A stretch of 64,000 nucleotides of DNA, taken from positions 62,001-126,000 of the forward strand of contig NZ_JEMF01000016.1 in NCBI RefSeq assembly GCF_000591415.1. The letters are read 5' to 3'. Of the stretch, positions 1-9,148 are shown one piece after another. Both the position numbers and the translations under genes were made by a program. The notes beneath the pieces were generated by a model, which ran no database searches, was not told the origin of the DNA, and was given only the letters and a program-made list of their open reading frames with translations. This DNA is from Cobetia crustatorum (lineage in GTDB: Bacteria > Pseudomonadota > Gammaproteobacteria > Pseudomonadales > Halomonadaceae). The number at the start of each line of letters is the position of its first letter. The stretch's first letter is position 1.

Positions 1-46
1 CACAACATATTGATTTAAAAAATAAATGTTAATAACCGCGTGTAAG

Positions 47-62
47 TGGCGTAGTGCTCGCA
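47..62 (+). promoter_or_regulatory. Candidate sigma-54 (-24/-12) promoter of the TRAP operon
   Basis: The sequence has a GG at 48-49 and a GC at 60-61 separated by exactly 10 bases, with TGGC at the -24 side and TCGCA at the -12 side. Sigma-54 promoters read TGGCAC-N5-TTGCA. DctP-type TRAP operons are often driven by sigma-54 with the DctB/DctD two-component system, which makes the match plausible. The -12 element has one mismatch and no DctD site was recognised. Confidence 0.3.
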
Positions 63-211
63 TTGCTGTTGGGTATCCATGCTCGCGCATCAGGTCTGCC
101 ATGGTCTCTCGCGTTGTCTCCGTCCTGGATGGCGAAGGCAAGGCGCATAGAGTGACCAGCACGCAGACGGGATAACGACAAGATCAACAACAATGCCCAA
201 GAGGAACTGCC

Positions 212-1201
212 ATGCGTCTTTTAAAGCCTGCCTTGACCGCACTGAGCGCCGCCATTCTTTTCGCCTCCACGACGGTCATGGCTGACCCGATCACCATCAA
301 GTTTTCGCATGTGGTAGCGGAGAATACGCCGAAGGGCCAGATGGCCAAGAAATTCCAGCAGCTGGTAGAAGAGCGCCTCGGCGACAAGGTGGATGTCGAG
401 CTATATCCCAGCTCTCAGTTGTATGGCGATGACAAGGTACTGGAGGCGATGCTGCTAGGCGATGTTCAGCTGGCCGCGCCGTCACTATCCAAGTTCCAGA
501 AATATACCGATCAGTTGCAAGTCTTTGACCTTCCCTTCCTGTTCAAGGACATGGCAGCAGTGGAAAGCTTCCAGGCAAGCGAGACGGGCCAATCACTGCT
601 GACATCGCTTGAATCCAAGGGGCTTGTCGGGCTGGGCTATCTGCATAACGGCATGAAGCAGCTGTCTGCCTCTTCGCCGCTCAAGGTGCCGGAAGATGCC
701 AATGGCAAGAAATTTCGCATCATGACCTCTGATGTGCTTGAGGCACAGTTTGAGGCCATTGATGCCATCTCGTTGAAAAAGCCGTTCTCGGAAGTCTTTA
801 TCCTGCTGCAGACCAGAGCCATCGATGGCCAGGAAAATACCTACTCCAATATCTATTCACAGAAGTTCTTCGAGGTGCAGCCATACATCACCGAGTCCAA
901 TCATGGTGTGCTGGATTACATGGTGGTCTCCTCAGCGCGCTTCTGGGATGGCTTGCCGGACGATGTACGGGGTGAGGTCAAGTCTGCGCTTGATGAAGCC
1001 ATCATCTATGGCAATGAGCTTTCTGAAGCCAAGAACGAAGAGGCCAAGCAGGCCATCATCGATTCGGGACAGAGCGAGATCGTCACGCTCGACGATACTC
1101 AGCGCCAGCAATGGGTAGATGCCATGAAGCCGGTGTGGGGTGAATTTGCTGAGGATATTGGTCAGGACATCGTTGACGCTGCCGAAGCCGCTAACCAGTA
1201 A
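212..1201 (+). CDS. dctP: TRAP transporter solute-binding protein DctP
   Basis: Periplasmic substrate-binding subunit of a tripartite ATP-independent periplasmic (TRAP) transporter. The 329-residue product starts with a clear Sec signal peptide ending at about residue 24 (VMA/DPITIKF) and then shows the family opening IKFSHVVAENTPKGQMA. Length is normal for DctP (about 330). A conserved Arg region (TRAIDGQENTYSN, about residue 200-212) corresponds to the carboxylate-binding segment of DctP proteins, so a C4-dicarboxylate or similar organic acid is the likely ligand; the exact substrate is inferred. Start chosen for its good ribosome site (AAGAGGAA, 8 bases upstream). First gene of dctPQM. Confidence 0.92.
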   Translation: MRLLKPALTALSAAILFASTTVMADPITIKFSHVVAENTPKGQMAKKFQQLVEERLGDKVDVELYPSSQLYGDDKVLEAMLLGDVQLAAPSLSKFQKYTDQLQVFDLPFLFKDMAAVESFQASETGQSLLTSLESKGLVGLGYLHNGMKQLSASSPLKVPEDANGKKFRIMTSDVLEAQFEAIDAISLKKPFSEVFILLQTRAIDGQENTYSNIYSQKFFEVQPYITESNHGVLDYMVVSSARFWDGLPDDVRGEVKSALDEAIIYGNELSEAKNEEAKQAIIDSGQSEIVTLDDTQRQQWVDAMKPVWGEFAEDIGQDIVDAAEAANQ

Positions 1202-1387
1202 TCCGCTTGCCCCATCTGAGAGGTACCGATGTAAAGGTTCTTTTCAGGTGGGGTAATCGTATTTGACGGATGGACAGGGCTGGCGTGTCTCGTCCGCCTC
1301 TATCTGTACCTACATCTGCACCTACATAGAAAGTGACGCCATTCTCCCGATGTCTAGTCGAGAGAGAGGCGGCACGAGGACATTGCC

Positions 1388-1960
1388 ATGATCCTAAGAT
1401 GGCTTCACAAGGCAGAAGAGATACTGTTCTCGCTGCTGCTGGTAGCGATGGTGCTGCTGGTCTTTGTCGAAGTGGTATTGCGCTTCGTTTTCAATACCGG
1501 CATCAGCTGGTCGCAGGAAGCCACGCTGTATCTCGCGGGGTGGTTCGTGCTGGTTGGTGTCTCGTGGGGCGTCAAGCAGGGCGCGCATATCGGTGTGGAT
1601 GTCGTGGTCAAGATGATGCCGATGCTATGGCAACGCATCACGACGTTGATCGCCCTGGTCGTGTGCATGGCGTACTGCGTGATGCTGTTGGTGGGCAGTT
1701 ATGAATACATCTCGCTGATGCAGTTGATCGGTATCGAGCTCGACGATATTCCGGTGCCCAAGTGGTATGCCCTGATTATTTTACCGATCGCACTGTTACT
1801 GCTGATGCTACGTTTCGCGGTATTGGGCTGGAAGGTGATTCGTGGTGAGGCTAGCGGCTTTGGTTTCCATGATGAAGGCGAAGACAGCATGCACCTGGTT
1901 CAGACGGAGGGTGCTGTTGATCAAGACAGTGCTGACAGTGATCAAGGAATCCCGCGATGA
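1388..1960 (+). CDS. dctQ: TRAP transporter small permease DctQ
   Basis: Small membrane subunit of the TRAP transporter. The 190-residue product has four hydrophobic segments (about residues 15-35, 48-66, 88-108 and 127-148) and the family pattern ISWSQEATLYLAGWFVLVG between the first two. The C-terminal 35 residues are acidic and predicted cytoplasmic. It lies 186 bases after dctP and its stop overlaps the dctM start by four bases (ATGA), so DctQ and DctM are translationally coupled, as usual for the two membrane subunits, which act as one complex in the inner membrane. Confidence 0.9.
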   Translation: MILRWLHKAEEILFSLLLVAMVLLVFVEVVLRFVFNTGISWSQEATLYLAGWFVLVGVSWGVKQGAHIGVDVVVKMMPMLWQRITTLIALVVCMAYCVMLLVGSYEYISLMQLIGIELDDIPVPKWYALIILPIALLLLMLRFAVLGWKVIRGEASGFGFHDEGEDSMHLVQTEGAVDQDSADSDQGIPR

Positions 1961-3342
1961 CCATAGCCACATTATTTGCGCTGCTGTTCGGCGGCATTTT
2001 TCTCGGCATGCCGATTGCCTTTGCACTGGGCTTCTCTAGCGTCACGACTATCCTACTGTTCTCTAGTGACTCACTAGGGTCAGTGGCCATCAAGCTGTTT
2101 GAAGCGCTGTCGCATCATTACACCCTGTTGGCGATTCCCTTCTTCATACTCTCCAGTACCTTTCTTTCGACCGGTGGTGTCGCACGTCGCCTGATTACCT
2201 TCGCCACTGATGCGATTGGGCATGTAAGCGGTGGACTGGCGATGGCGTCAGTGCTGGCATGCATGTTATTCGCGGCCGTCTCCGGCTCGTCTCCCGCGAC
2301 GGTCGCGGCCATCGGCTCCATCGTCATCGCGGGCATGGTTCGCCAAGGCTATAGCGAGTCATTCGCTGCTGGGGTGATCACCAATGCCGGCACGCTGGGT
2401 ATCCTGATTCCGCCTTCCATCGTCATGCTGGTGTACTCGGCCGCCACGGAAGTCTCTGCGGCCAAGATGTTCATGGCGGGCCTGATTCCGGGATTGCTGA
2501 TGGGCGGTATCTTGATGGTGGCTATCTATATTGCGGCACGTATCAAGAAGCTGCCGTCACAACCGTTCCCAGGATGTCGTGCGCTGGCTCGCTCGGGCAT
2601 CGTAGCCCTTGGTGGCCTGATGCTGATCGTGATCGTACTGGGCTCGATCTACGGCGGCGTAGCGAGTCCGACCGAGGCTGCCGCGGTGGCAACAGTCTAC
2701 GCCTGGTTCATTGCGGTGGTCGGATATCGTGACATGGGGCCATTGAAAGACGTGCCATGGCGCAGGGAGGGTGAGGTTTGGGGTGTGGCGGGATTACGAG
2801 CACTTTGGCAGGTACCGGCAGGGCTGATTGGCTCGTTTACGGACAAGGAGGTCAATAAGGTCGTGTTGGATGGTGCAAGAGTCTCGATGATGCTGCTTTT
2901 CATCATTGCCAACGCGATGCTGTTTGCTCACGTGCTGACGACTGAGCGCATTCCGCACACCATCGCCGAGACCATCATTGGCTGGGGGCTGCCAGCGTGG
3001 GGCTTCCTGATTGTCATGAACCTGTTATTGCTGGCGGCAGGCAACTTCATGGAACCCTCCGCTATCCTGTTGATCATGGCGCCTATCCTGTTCCCGATTG
3101 CCACTCAGCTAGGGATCGATCCCATCCACCTGGGCATCATCATGGTCGTCAACATGGAGATCGGCATGCTGACACCCCCAGTGGGTCTCAATCTATTTGT
3201 CACGGCGGGCATTACCGGCAAACCGATGACATGGGTCATCCGGGCGGCGCTGCCGTGGCTGTCGCTGTTGTTGCTGTTCCTGGTGCTGATTACCTATGTG
3301 CCGTCCATTTCGCTGTTTCTACCCAACTTACTGAGCAGCTAG
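1957..3342 (+). CDS. dctM: TRAP transporter large permease DctM
   Basis: Large membrane subunit that carries the solute/sodium pathway of the TRAP transporter. The 461-residue protein is hydrophobic throughout, with at least 11 membrane segments. Family signatures are visible: the glycine/serine-rich AAVSGSSPATVAAIGSI near residue 110, GTLGILIPPSIVMLVYS near 150, and the C-terminal NMEIGMLTPPVGLNLFV near 395-411. It is longer than the usual 425-430 residues because of an insertion around residues 255-295. Start ATG overlaps the dctQ stop. An imperfect hairpin about 70 bases downstream probably ends the operon. Confidence 0.92.
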   Translation: MTIATLFALLFGGIFLGMPIAFALGFSSVTTILLFSSDSLGSVAIKLFEALSHHYTLLAIPFFILSSTFLSTGGVARRLITFATDAIGHVSGGLAMASVLACMLFAAVSGSSPATVAAIGSIVIAGMVRQGYSESFAAGVITNAGTLGILIPPSIVMLVYSAATEVSAAKMFMAGLIPGLLMGGILMVAIYIAARIKKLPSQPFPGCRALARSGIVALGGLMLIVIVLGSIYGGVASPTEAAAVATVYAWFIAVVGYRDMGPLKDVPWRREGEVWGVAGLRALWQVPAGLIGSFTDKEVNKVVLDGARVSMMLLFIIANAMLFAHVLTTERIPHTIAETIIGWGLPAWGFLIVMNLLLLAAGNFMEPSAILLIMAPILFPIATQLGIDPIHLGIIMVVNMEIGMLTPPVGLNLFVTAGITGKPMTWVIRAALPWLSLLLLFLVLITYVPSISLFLPNLLSS

Positions 3343-3409
3343 CCGTCATTTTGAGTAGAGCAGACTGATCAACTTTTTCGTTCCAGGTGACATCTCAGTC
3401 CTTAACACC

Positions 3410-3453
3410 AAGTACTTACCTCGGCCGCTTGATGTAGCGGTCGGGGTACTTCT
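3410..3453 (+). terminator. Imperfect hairpin after dctPQM
   Basis: AAGTACT...CGGCCGC-loop-GCGGTCG...AGTACTT-like arms form a long imperfect stem just downstream of dctM; the run after it (TTCTTGTT) is only partly T-rich. It is the best visible stop for the TRAP transcript. Confidence 0.4.
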
Positions 3454-4004
3454 TGTTAGGCCCCTCCCTCAAGTGTCATTTCTCATATGCTCTTGCGTGA
3501 CATTAAGGTGAGGAGAAGGTAGATCAAAAGGGTAAATACGCTCGGTTAAAATCCTAAGTAACAAAAGAAGTGAATGTCGAAAGGAGGAATGTGGAAAGGT
3601 TTCATGATCTACGGCTCATGAGGTGATGGATTTATCGCTATATGACGTACTACTTTTGTCGTGATCAGCTGTTTCTGCCACCGAATGTCGCAAGGTAAGC
3701 ATTTGTCATATGTGATGGATCGAGAACCCTTGAGAAAAGCCGTGGTTGTCATGAATCCTTCATTCTCCGGGGCTAAAGTGTAGGCACGCCAGACAATCGA
3801 CCGGCGTATAGGTTCAGGACCAGTGATCGAAAACAGTGTTTTTTTCTGTTGCACATCCTGAAAGCCCGGTATATGGTTTCCCTGCGAGCATTGGATAATA
3901 ACAAGGCCACCGGGTTTTAGAGGCGTCATCAAGCGCCCGGAACCTCGGCCACTGCCACCGGCAGACACGATCGAACAGTTAACGCTAGTTAAGGAATTAT
4001 CGCG
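3454..4004. other. Long gene-free leader before the porin
   Basis: About 550 bases without a convincing gene. The right part holds a plausible sigma-70 promoter for the porin (TTGCAC at 3849-3854, 17-base spacer, TATGGT at 3872-3877) and a small inverted repeat AACAG-T7-CTGTT around 3833-3851. A minus-strand frame of 119 codons (3609-3968) is open but has no family features and no good start, so it was not called. Long porin leaders in enterobacteria and relatives are targets of small RNAs and of OmpR-type regulators; nothing here proves this. Confidence 0.45.
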
Positions 4005-5105
4005 ATGAAAAAGACACTTCTGGCTACTGCCATCGCCGGCGCTGTTGCTCTGGCATCTACTTCTGCATCTGCTGCTACCGTCTACAACCAGGACGGCACC
4101 AAGCTGGACCTGTACGGCAACATTCAGATCGGATACCGTTATATTGATTCATTGACTAATAATGATCCTGACAACCTTGTCAGCGGAGATGCTGAAGGTG
4201 ATCTGTTTGACAACGGTTCTACCCTCGGTGTCAAAGGCGAGCACAAGGTCAACGACGATATCGTTGGTTACTTCAAGGCCGAGTGGGAATTCGACGCTGA
4301 CGAATCCAAGGGCAGCGACAACGGCATTAACGACGGTGACCAAACTTATGTTGGCGCCAAGGGTTCCTTCGGTGATGCGCGTATCGGTTCCTGGGATCAG
4401 TTGGTTGATGACTGGGTCCAGGATCCGCTCTCCAATAACGAATACTTTGATCTGAGTGATTCCAGCGGCCAGATTTCTGGTAACAGCCAGACTCGTGAAG
4501 GCAACAAGCTGCAGTACATGTCTCCGACCATGAGTGGCATGCAGTTCGCTGTCGGTTCCAACTTCGAAGGTGATGCTGAAGGCGAGAACGTCACTGATTC
4601 CAATCAGGCGTCCTTCTACGCTGGTGCCAAGTATACCGTCGGTGGTTTCTCCATCGCTGCCGTGTATGACGATCTGGGTCAGTTCGATGGTATCGACACT
4701 AGCGATGACGGTGTCGTAAACAGCCAAGGCGACATCGGTGAGCAGTACGGTATTACTGGTCAGTACACCGTTGATGCACTTCGCCTTACTGTGAAGGCCG
4801 AGCGTTATGACGCTGACGAATCCAACGCTGATGTCGATTATTACGGTGTCGGTGCACGTTATGGCTACGGCATGGGCGATGTCTACGGCGCCTACCAGTA
4901 TGTTGACGCAGAAGCCAATGCTTATCAGTACATCAATTCTGAGCGTACTGGCAATGACGGCGATGACCATTCGTACAACGAATTCAACCTGGGTGTGACT
5001 TACAACATCTCTGCTGCGATGTACACCTACGTTGAATACGCTAACTACGACCGTGCTGGCAACGACGGCGACGGCGCTGCTGTTGGCATCTACTACGGCT
5101 TCTAA
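4005..5105 (+). CDS. Outer-membrane general porin (OmpC/OmpF type)
   Basis: Trimeric beta-barrel porin for passive entry of small hydrophilic solutes. The 366-residue product has a 23-residue signal peptide (MKKTLLATAIAGAV...ASA/A), the porin opening KLDLYGNIQIGYRY, the VGAKGSFGDARIGSWDQ strand typical of Gram-negative porins, alternating amphipathic strands throughout, and a terminal phenylalanine (IYYGF) required for BAM-mediated assembly. The extracellular loops are very rich in Asp, Asn and Gly (for example TNNDPDNLVSGDAEGD), as expected in a halophile. Strong ribosome site AAGGAA; single gene closed by a strong terminator. Which porin paralogue it is cannot be told. Confidence 0.92.
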   Translation: MKKTLLATAIAGAVALASTSASAATVYNQDGTKLDLYGNIQIGYRYIDSLTNNDPDNLVSGDAEGDLFDNGSTLGVKGEHKVNDDIVGYFKAEWEFDADESKGSDNGINDGDQTYVGAKGSFGDARIGSWDQLVDDWVQDPLSNNEYFDLSDSSGQISGNSQTREGNKLQYMSPTMSGMQFAVGSNFEGDAEGENVTDSNQASFYAGAKYTVGGFSIAAVYDDLGQFDGIDTSDDGVVNSQGDIGEQYGITGQYTVDALRLTVKAERYDADESNADVDYYGVGARYGYGMGDVYGAYQYVDAEANAYQYINSERTGNDGDDHSYNEFNLGVTYNISAAMYTYVEYANYDRAGNDGDGAAVGIYYGF

Positions 5106-5134
5106 GACGTCTCTTATCGTCTAGCAAGCTAACG

Positions 5135-5165
5135 AAAGCCGGTCCCTTTGGGGCCGGCTTTTTTA
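5135..5165 (+). terminator. Intrinsic terminator of the porin gene
   Basis: Perfect GC-rich stem AAGCCGG(T)CCC / GGG(G)CCGGCTT with a short loop, followed by six T. It lies 30 bases after the porin stop. Confidence 0.9.
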
Positions 5166-5264
5166 CGTCATGAGTTTTACCTGTGGCGTTATGTTGCCGT
5201 GTTCCTCGGACCATTCTTCCTGTTTGTGCGAACTAAGGTATAGGCTTTCTGGCAGATGCTAGAG

Positions 5265-5306
5265 AAAAAAGCCCCGATAATCGGATGATTATCGGGGCTT
5301 TTTTCA
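5265..5306. terminator. Bidirectional intrinsic terminator
   Basis: AAAAAAGCCCCGATAAT-CGGATG-ATTATCGGGGCTTTTTT is a perfect stem flanked by A and T runs, so it works on both strands. It ends the minus-strand sugar cluster that finishes at 5335. Confidence 0.9.
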
Positions 5307-5334
5307 TGCCATTTTGCGTAAAGCAGGCAGGCTT

Positions 5335-6318
5335 CTAGATAAGATTAATCAGATCTTCCCGCATCGGCAGTGCAGCATAGGCACCTGGACGTGTCACGGT
5401 AAAAGCCCCACACGCTGCAGCGCGTGCTAGTGCGCCCTGCAGGTTGCTTTCATCTTCACACCAGTCTGCCAGCTGTGCTGCATTGATGGCTGCTTCACTG
5501 ATGGCGGACAGGAATCCGCCGATAAAGGCATCGCCACCGGCCGTCGTATCTACTGCCTTGACGACGGGCGGAGTGACACTGACGGCCTGTGTCTCACCGC
5601 TCTGTTTGCGCACCAGAGCGCGGATAGCACCAGGGCCATCTGTCAGTACAATAAGACGCACACCTGCCGTCAGGCGCGCCCGTAGCCATGCTGACTCTTC
5701 TTGTCCTTGAGTCAGTGCATCCACTTCTTCCTGCGACAGCTTCAGGATATCGGCGTTGTCGAGTAGGCGAGTGACCAGCGCTACATCAATCTGCTGGTTC
5801 GGCCACAGGTTGTGTCGGAGGTTGGCATCGACACTGACGATTGAGCCTGCCGCACGTGCTCGACTTGCCAGCACGAAGCTGGTGTCCGCGATGGGGGCTT
5901 CGGTCAGACTGTTGCTGCATAGATGGAAGATCGCCGGCGTCGCAAAGAGTTCCGGACCTGCATGTTCCGGACGAAACAGCAGGTCGGCAGCCGGTGGGCG
6001 GTAGAAGTCAAAGCGGCGCTCGCCGTCGTCATCGCGTGAGACGAAAGCAAGTGCGGTACGCGCTTCGCTGGTGCGCTTGACGTATTTCATGCGTACACCA
6101 TGTGCCGTCAGCTCCTCGTGAAGGAAATCACCGAAGCTATCCTGGCCAAGCATGCCGACGAAGTAGCTGGGCAAGCCGAGGCGTGCACAGGCGACGGCAA
6201 CGTTGGCCGGCGCGCCGCCAGCGTAAGGAGTGAAGGTCTCTTGCTCGACGGATTGGTTGCCAAGCTTGTTGGAGAGCATGTCGACCAGCGCTTCACCAAA
6301 CGCGATTACAGGGGTCAT
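5335..6318 (-). CDS. PfkB-family sugar kinase, probable fructokinase
   Basis: Phosphorylates a sugar at a hydroxyl with ATP; fructose to fructose-6-phosphate is most likely given that pgi follows upstream in the same operon. The 327-residue protein has the N-terminal IAFGEALVDML, the substrate-site YAGGAPANVAVACARLG (residues 33-49), the DANLRHNLWP segment of fructokinases, and the C-terminal anion-hole/catalytic motif, here DTTAGGDAFIGGFL, where most relatives read DTTGAGD. That A/G swap is unusual but the catalytic Asp is kept. Its ATG overlaps the pgi stop (TGATG), indicating coupling. Confidence 0.85.
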   Translation of the reverse strand: MTPVIAFGEALVDMLSNKLGNQSVEQETFTPYAGGAPANVAVACARLGLPSYFVGMLGQDSFGDFLHEELTAHGVRMKYVKRTSEARTALAFVSRDDDGERRFDFYRPPAADLLFRPEHAGPELFATPAIFHLCSNSLTEAPIADTSFVLASRARAAGSIVSVDANLRHNLWPNQQIDVALVTRLLDNADILKLSQEEVDALTQGQEESAWLRARLTAGVRLIVLTDGPGAIRALVRKQSGETQAVSVTPPVVKAVDTTAGGDAFIGGFLSAISEAAINAAQLADWCEDESNLQGALARAAACGAFTVTRPGAYAALPMREDLINLI

Positions 6319-8033
6319 CAGGAGGTGGCTCCCTTGGTATTGGAGGAAGTGGCGGCTTTCGCGCCCTTGCGACTCTTGGCGACATCATCGCCTGTCGTGG
6401 AGACAGTATCAGGCTTGGAGTTCTCGCCACCGGCCGGGAAGTATTCGCGTACCAGAGCCAGTAGTCCTTGAGTGGACGGATCGAACGCCTGCACGTCGGT
6501 GTCGATACGCGCACTGATTTCTCCAGCAATACGCTTGCCGAGCTGCACGCCCCACTGATCGAAGGAGTTGATGTTCCAGATCACGCCCTGCACGAAGACC
6601 TTGTGCTCATAGAGTGCGATCAAGGCGCCCAGGTTGCGCGGCGTCAGTTCATCCAGCAGCAGGGTGCTCGACGGACGATTACCCGGGCAGCTGTAGTGCG
6701 GATCAAGATTGCTGCCATCCTGGCTACCTTCCATGAAGGCGTTCGCCTGCGCCAGCATGTTGGTGATCAGCGCGAAGTGATGTTCTTCGGTACCCGGCTC
6801 CGGCTTCAGAGAGGCAATGAAGTCGATCGGCACATAGCGCGTGCCTTGGTGCAGCAACTGGAAGAAGGCGTGCTGACCGTTGGAGCCTGTCTCGCCCCAT
6901 ACGATCGGGCCAGTCTTGTAGTCGACAGGGCGACCGAAGATATCGACCGACTTGCCATTGGATTCCATGTCCAGCTGCTGCAGGAAGGCGGGCAGCTGAT
7001 GCAACGCCTGATCGTAAGGCACGATAGCCTGAGTTTCAGCCCCCATGAAGTTGATGTACCAGATGCCGATCAGCGCCATCAGGACCGGCATGTTGCTTTC
7101 CATCGGCGCATCGATGAAGTGCTGGTCCATCTCGTAGGCGCCTTCGAGCAGGTCCATGAAGCCTTCATAGCCGATGGACAGTGCGATGGGCAGACCGATG
7201 GATGACCACATGGAATAACGACCGCCGACCCACGCCCAGAATTCGAAGACGTTCTCTTCGCGGATACCAAATTCTTTGGCAGCCTTGCGATTGGTCGAGG
7301 CGGCCACGAAGTGGGCCCCCACATCGGCATCCTGACCTGCATGCTCCAGGAACCAGCGACGCGCCGTCTTGGCATTCAGCAGGGTTTCCTGGGTGGAGAA
7401 GGTCTTGGTGGAGACGATGAACAGCGTGGTCGCCGGATCAAGGCGCTTGAGCACTTTCTGGATGTGGTTGCCATCGACATTGGAGACAAAGTGGAAGTTG
7501 ATCTCCGGATGACGATGCTTCAGCAGGGCGCGGCATGCCATGTTGGGGCCGAGGTCTGAGCCGCCAATGCCGATATTGACGACGTCACGAATCCGCTGGC
7601 CGTCATAGCCTTTCCATTCGCCACTGCGCACGGCTTCAGAGAAGGCGCGAATCTGTTCGCGCGTTTTCTGGATCTCTGGCGTCACGTCCTTGCCATCGAC
7701 GATGACTGGCATGTTCGCCTGACTGCGCAGTGCGGTGTGCAGCACCGGACGATTTTCGGTCACGTTGATGATGTCGCCGGAGAACATCTGCGCTCGCCGC
7801 TGGACGAGAGCAGAATGCTCTGCCAGCTCGATCAAGGCTGTGAGCACCTCGTCAGAAATATGGTGCTTTGAATAGTCGAGAAATAGACCGCCGACACGCA
7901 GGCTCATCTTTTCGAAGCGCTTGGGGTCCGCGGTAAAATAGTCGCGGATACGGTCGTTGCGGGTCACTTCACCCAATTGGGTCAGCGCCTGCCAGGAAAC
8001 ACTACGAGTCAATTGCAGCATGGGTGTGTCCAT
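6318..8033 (-). CDS. pgi: Glucose-6-phosphate isomerase
   Basis: Interconverts glucose-6-phosphate and fructose-6-phosphate in the cytoplasm. The 571-residue product shows the sugar-phosphate site STKTFSTQETL, the family signature VGGRYSMWSSIGLPIAL, the second signature region (GSNGQHAFFQLLHQGTR) and the C-terminal active-site lysine region (WGVQLGK). Length fits the family (about 550), with an extra 35-residue Ser/Thr/Lys-rich tail after the usual end. An alternative start at 8021 (MLQLTRS) has a slightly better upstream GGAC and may be the true one. In an Entner-Doudoroff organism this enzyme returns fructose carbon to glucose-6-phosphate, matching its kinase neighbour. Confidence 0.95.
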   Translation of the reverse strand: MDTPMLQLTRSVSWQALTQLGEVTRNDRIRDYFTADPKRFEKMSLRVGGLFLDYSKHHISDEVLTALIELAEHSALVQRRAQMFSGDIINVTENRPVLHTALRSQANMPVIVDGKDVTPEIQKTREQIRAFSEAVRSGEWKGYDGQRIRDVVNIGIGGSDLGPNMACRALLKHRHPEINFHFVSNVDGNHIQKVLKRLDPATTLFIVSTKTFSTQETLLNAKTARRWFLEHAGQDADVGAHFVAASTNRKAAKEFGIREENVFEFWAWVGGRYSMWSSIGLPIALSIGYEGFMDLLEGAYEMDQHFIDAPMESNMPVLMALIGIWYINFMGAETQAIVPYDQALHQLPAFLQQLDMESNGKSVDIFGRPVDYKTGPIVWGETGSNGQHAFFQLLHQGTRYVPIDFIASLKPEPGTEEHHFALITNMLAQANAFMEGSQDGSNLDPHYSCPGNRPSSTLLLDELTPRNLGALIALYEHKVFVQGVIWNINSFDQWGVQLGKRIAGEISARIDTDVQAFDPSTQGLLALVREYFPAGGENSKPDTVSTTGDDVAKSRKGAKAATSSNTKGATS

Positions 8034-8226
8034 CGTATTGGTTGTTGGATATCAATCGTTGGCGTGAGCGGCATTCTGTGGCCAAGCAACGCGTCCTTGT
8101 TTTCAGGCGAGGTGTCGTTAACTCACGTGACGATAATGAATGACACGATTCAGTCCATGACCAGCCAAGCAAGCTGTTAGCCAAGATACCTGCCATGCCG
8201 GTATGGATAGCATGGCAAGCAGACAG

Positions 8227-9105
8227 TCAGTTGTTGCTGGTTTCATCATCCGTCAGCGGCGAAATATGCTGAACCAATAGATGCTGAGCACCTGGCGGCA
8301 GCCACACCGGGTCAAGACGCGTGCAGGCTGTTTCGACGCACAGGAAGCCGCGCGCATCCTCAACGCTGGTGTCGGCCGGTGGCGTATCGCCCGGATGCCA
8401 TACCACGGTCGAGTCGGAGCCCTGCTTGGCGATACGCAGTCGGCGCTGACCATCTTCCAGCACTTGGATCTTGCTGGACTGGTAGATGTGGTCCAGTGGT
8501 CCGCGCACACCTAGCTCGCCCTGTTGATCAAAGCGCGAGAAGTCTTGTCGCTTGTCCAGATAGCTGGCGCCGGCGAGGCCGGTCACACGACACGCGAAAG
8601 CATCCGGCACGGCAAAGTACGTGTGCAGGGCGGCTGTCATCTTGATCGGTGCATCACCATTGTTTTCGGTGATCAGTTCGACCTTGAGGAAACGTCGGCC
8701 CGCAAAGATCACCACGCGTGGTGTGAGTGCGGTATGCAGCGTTGTCTCGGGAGAGGCATGCACTTCGACGCCTTCCTCATCTTCGTCGACGGCATCGATA
8801 CGCCAACCAGCTTTGCGTGCCGGGCCGTGAAGTTCAGTTTCACCTGCAGGATACTCATCGGCAAACCATGGCCAGCACAAGGGGATGCCACCGCGAATAC
8901 TGCCCGGCAGTGCCGCAGGTGTTGCGGTCACCCACAGCCATGGCGAGTCGCCTGCTGGCTGATAGTGCAACACCTGAGCGCCCTGATGGCAGACGGCCAG
9001 TTCACCCCAGGGCTGGTTGATGATGAGCAGGGTGCGCCCCTGCCACTCGACATTGCGTTGGCCGGTGGTGGCATCGACCAATGCGCGCAGACTTTCAGGA
9101 ATCAT
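8227..9105 (-). CDS. D-hexose-6-phosphate mutarotase (YeaD type aldose 1-epimerase)
   Basis: Interconverts alpha and beta anomers of glucose-6-phosphate or related hexose phosphates. The 292-residue product has the YeaD-family features PWLWVTATPAALPGSIRGGIPLCWPWF (binding-site strand; residues about 55-81), HGPARKAGW, the catalytic-type ALHTYFAV segment and the late DxxG...CVETA region. It sits between glk and pgi, exactly where anomerisation of glucose-6-phosphate would be useful. About 190 bases separate it from pgi and 43 from glk, so it may be in one transcript with glk and edd. Confidence 0.85.
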   Translation of the reverse strand: MIPESLRALVDATTGQRNVEWQGRTLLIINQPWGELAVCHQGAQVLHYQPAGDSPWLWVTATPAALPGSIRGGIPLCWPWFADEYPAGETELHGPARKAGWRIDAVDEDEEGVEVHASPETTLHTALTPRVVIFAGRRFLKVELITENNGDAPIKMTAALHTYFAVPDAFACRVTGLAGASYLDKRQDFSRFDQQGELGVRGPLDHIYQSSKIQVLEDGQRRLRIAKQGSDSTVVWHPGDTPPADTSVEDARGFLCVETACTRLDPVWLPPGAQHLLVQHISPLTDDETSNN

Positions 9106-9148
9106 CTCGGGCTACCTCGACGGTTCAGGAGGGGCAGACGCTAATGCG

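Noticed and set aside
3589-3621. Ten-codon frame directly after a perfect GGAGG
   Set aside because: Only one base separates the GGAGG from the ATG, too close for initiation; probably chance.
3609-3968. 119-codon minus-strand open frame before the porin
   Set aside because: No family features, no good ribosome site, overlaps the likely porin promoter.
4149-4970. 273-codon minus-strand frame inside the porin
   Set aside because: Antisense shadow of the Asp/Val-rich porin; low-complexity, no start site.
6468-7205. 245-codon plus-strand frame inside pgi
   Set aside because: Antisense shadow of a GC-rich conserved gene.
8524-9144. 206-codon plus-strand frame across the mutarotase gene
   Set aside because: Antisense shadow; the minus-strand gene has clear family motifs.
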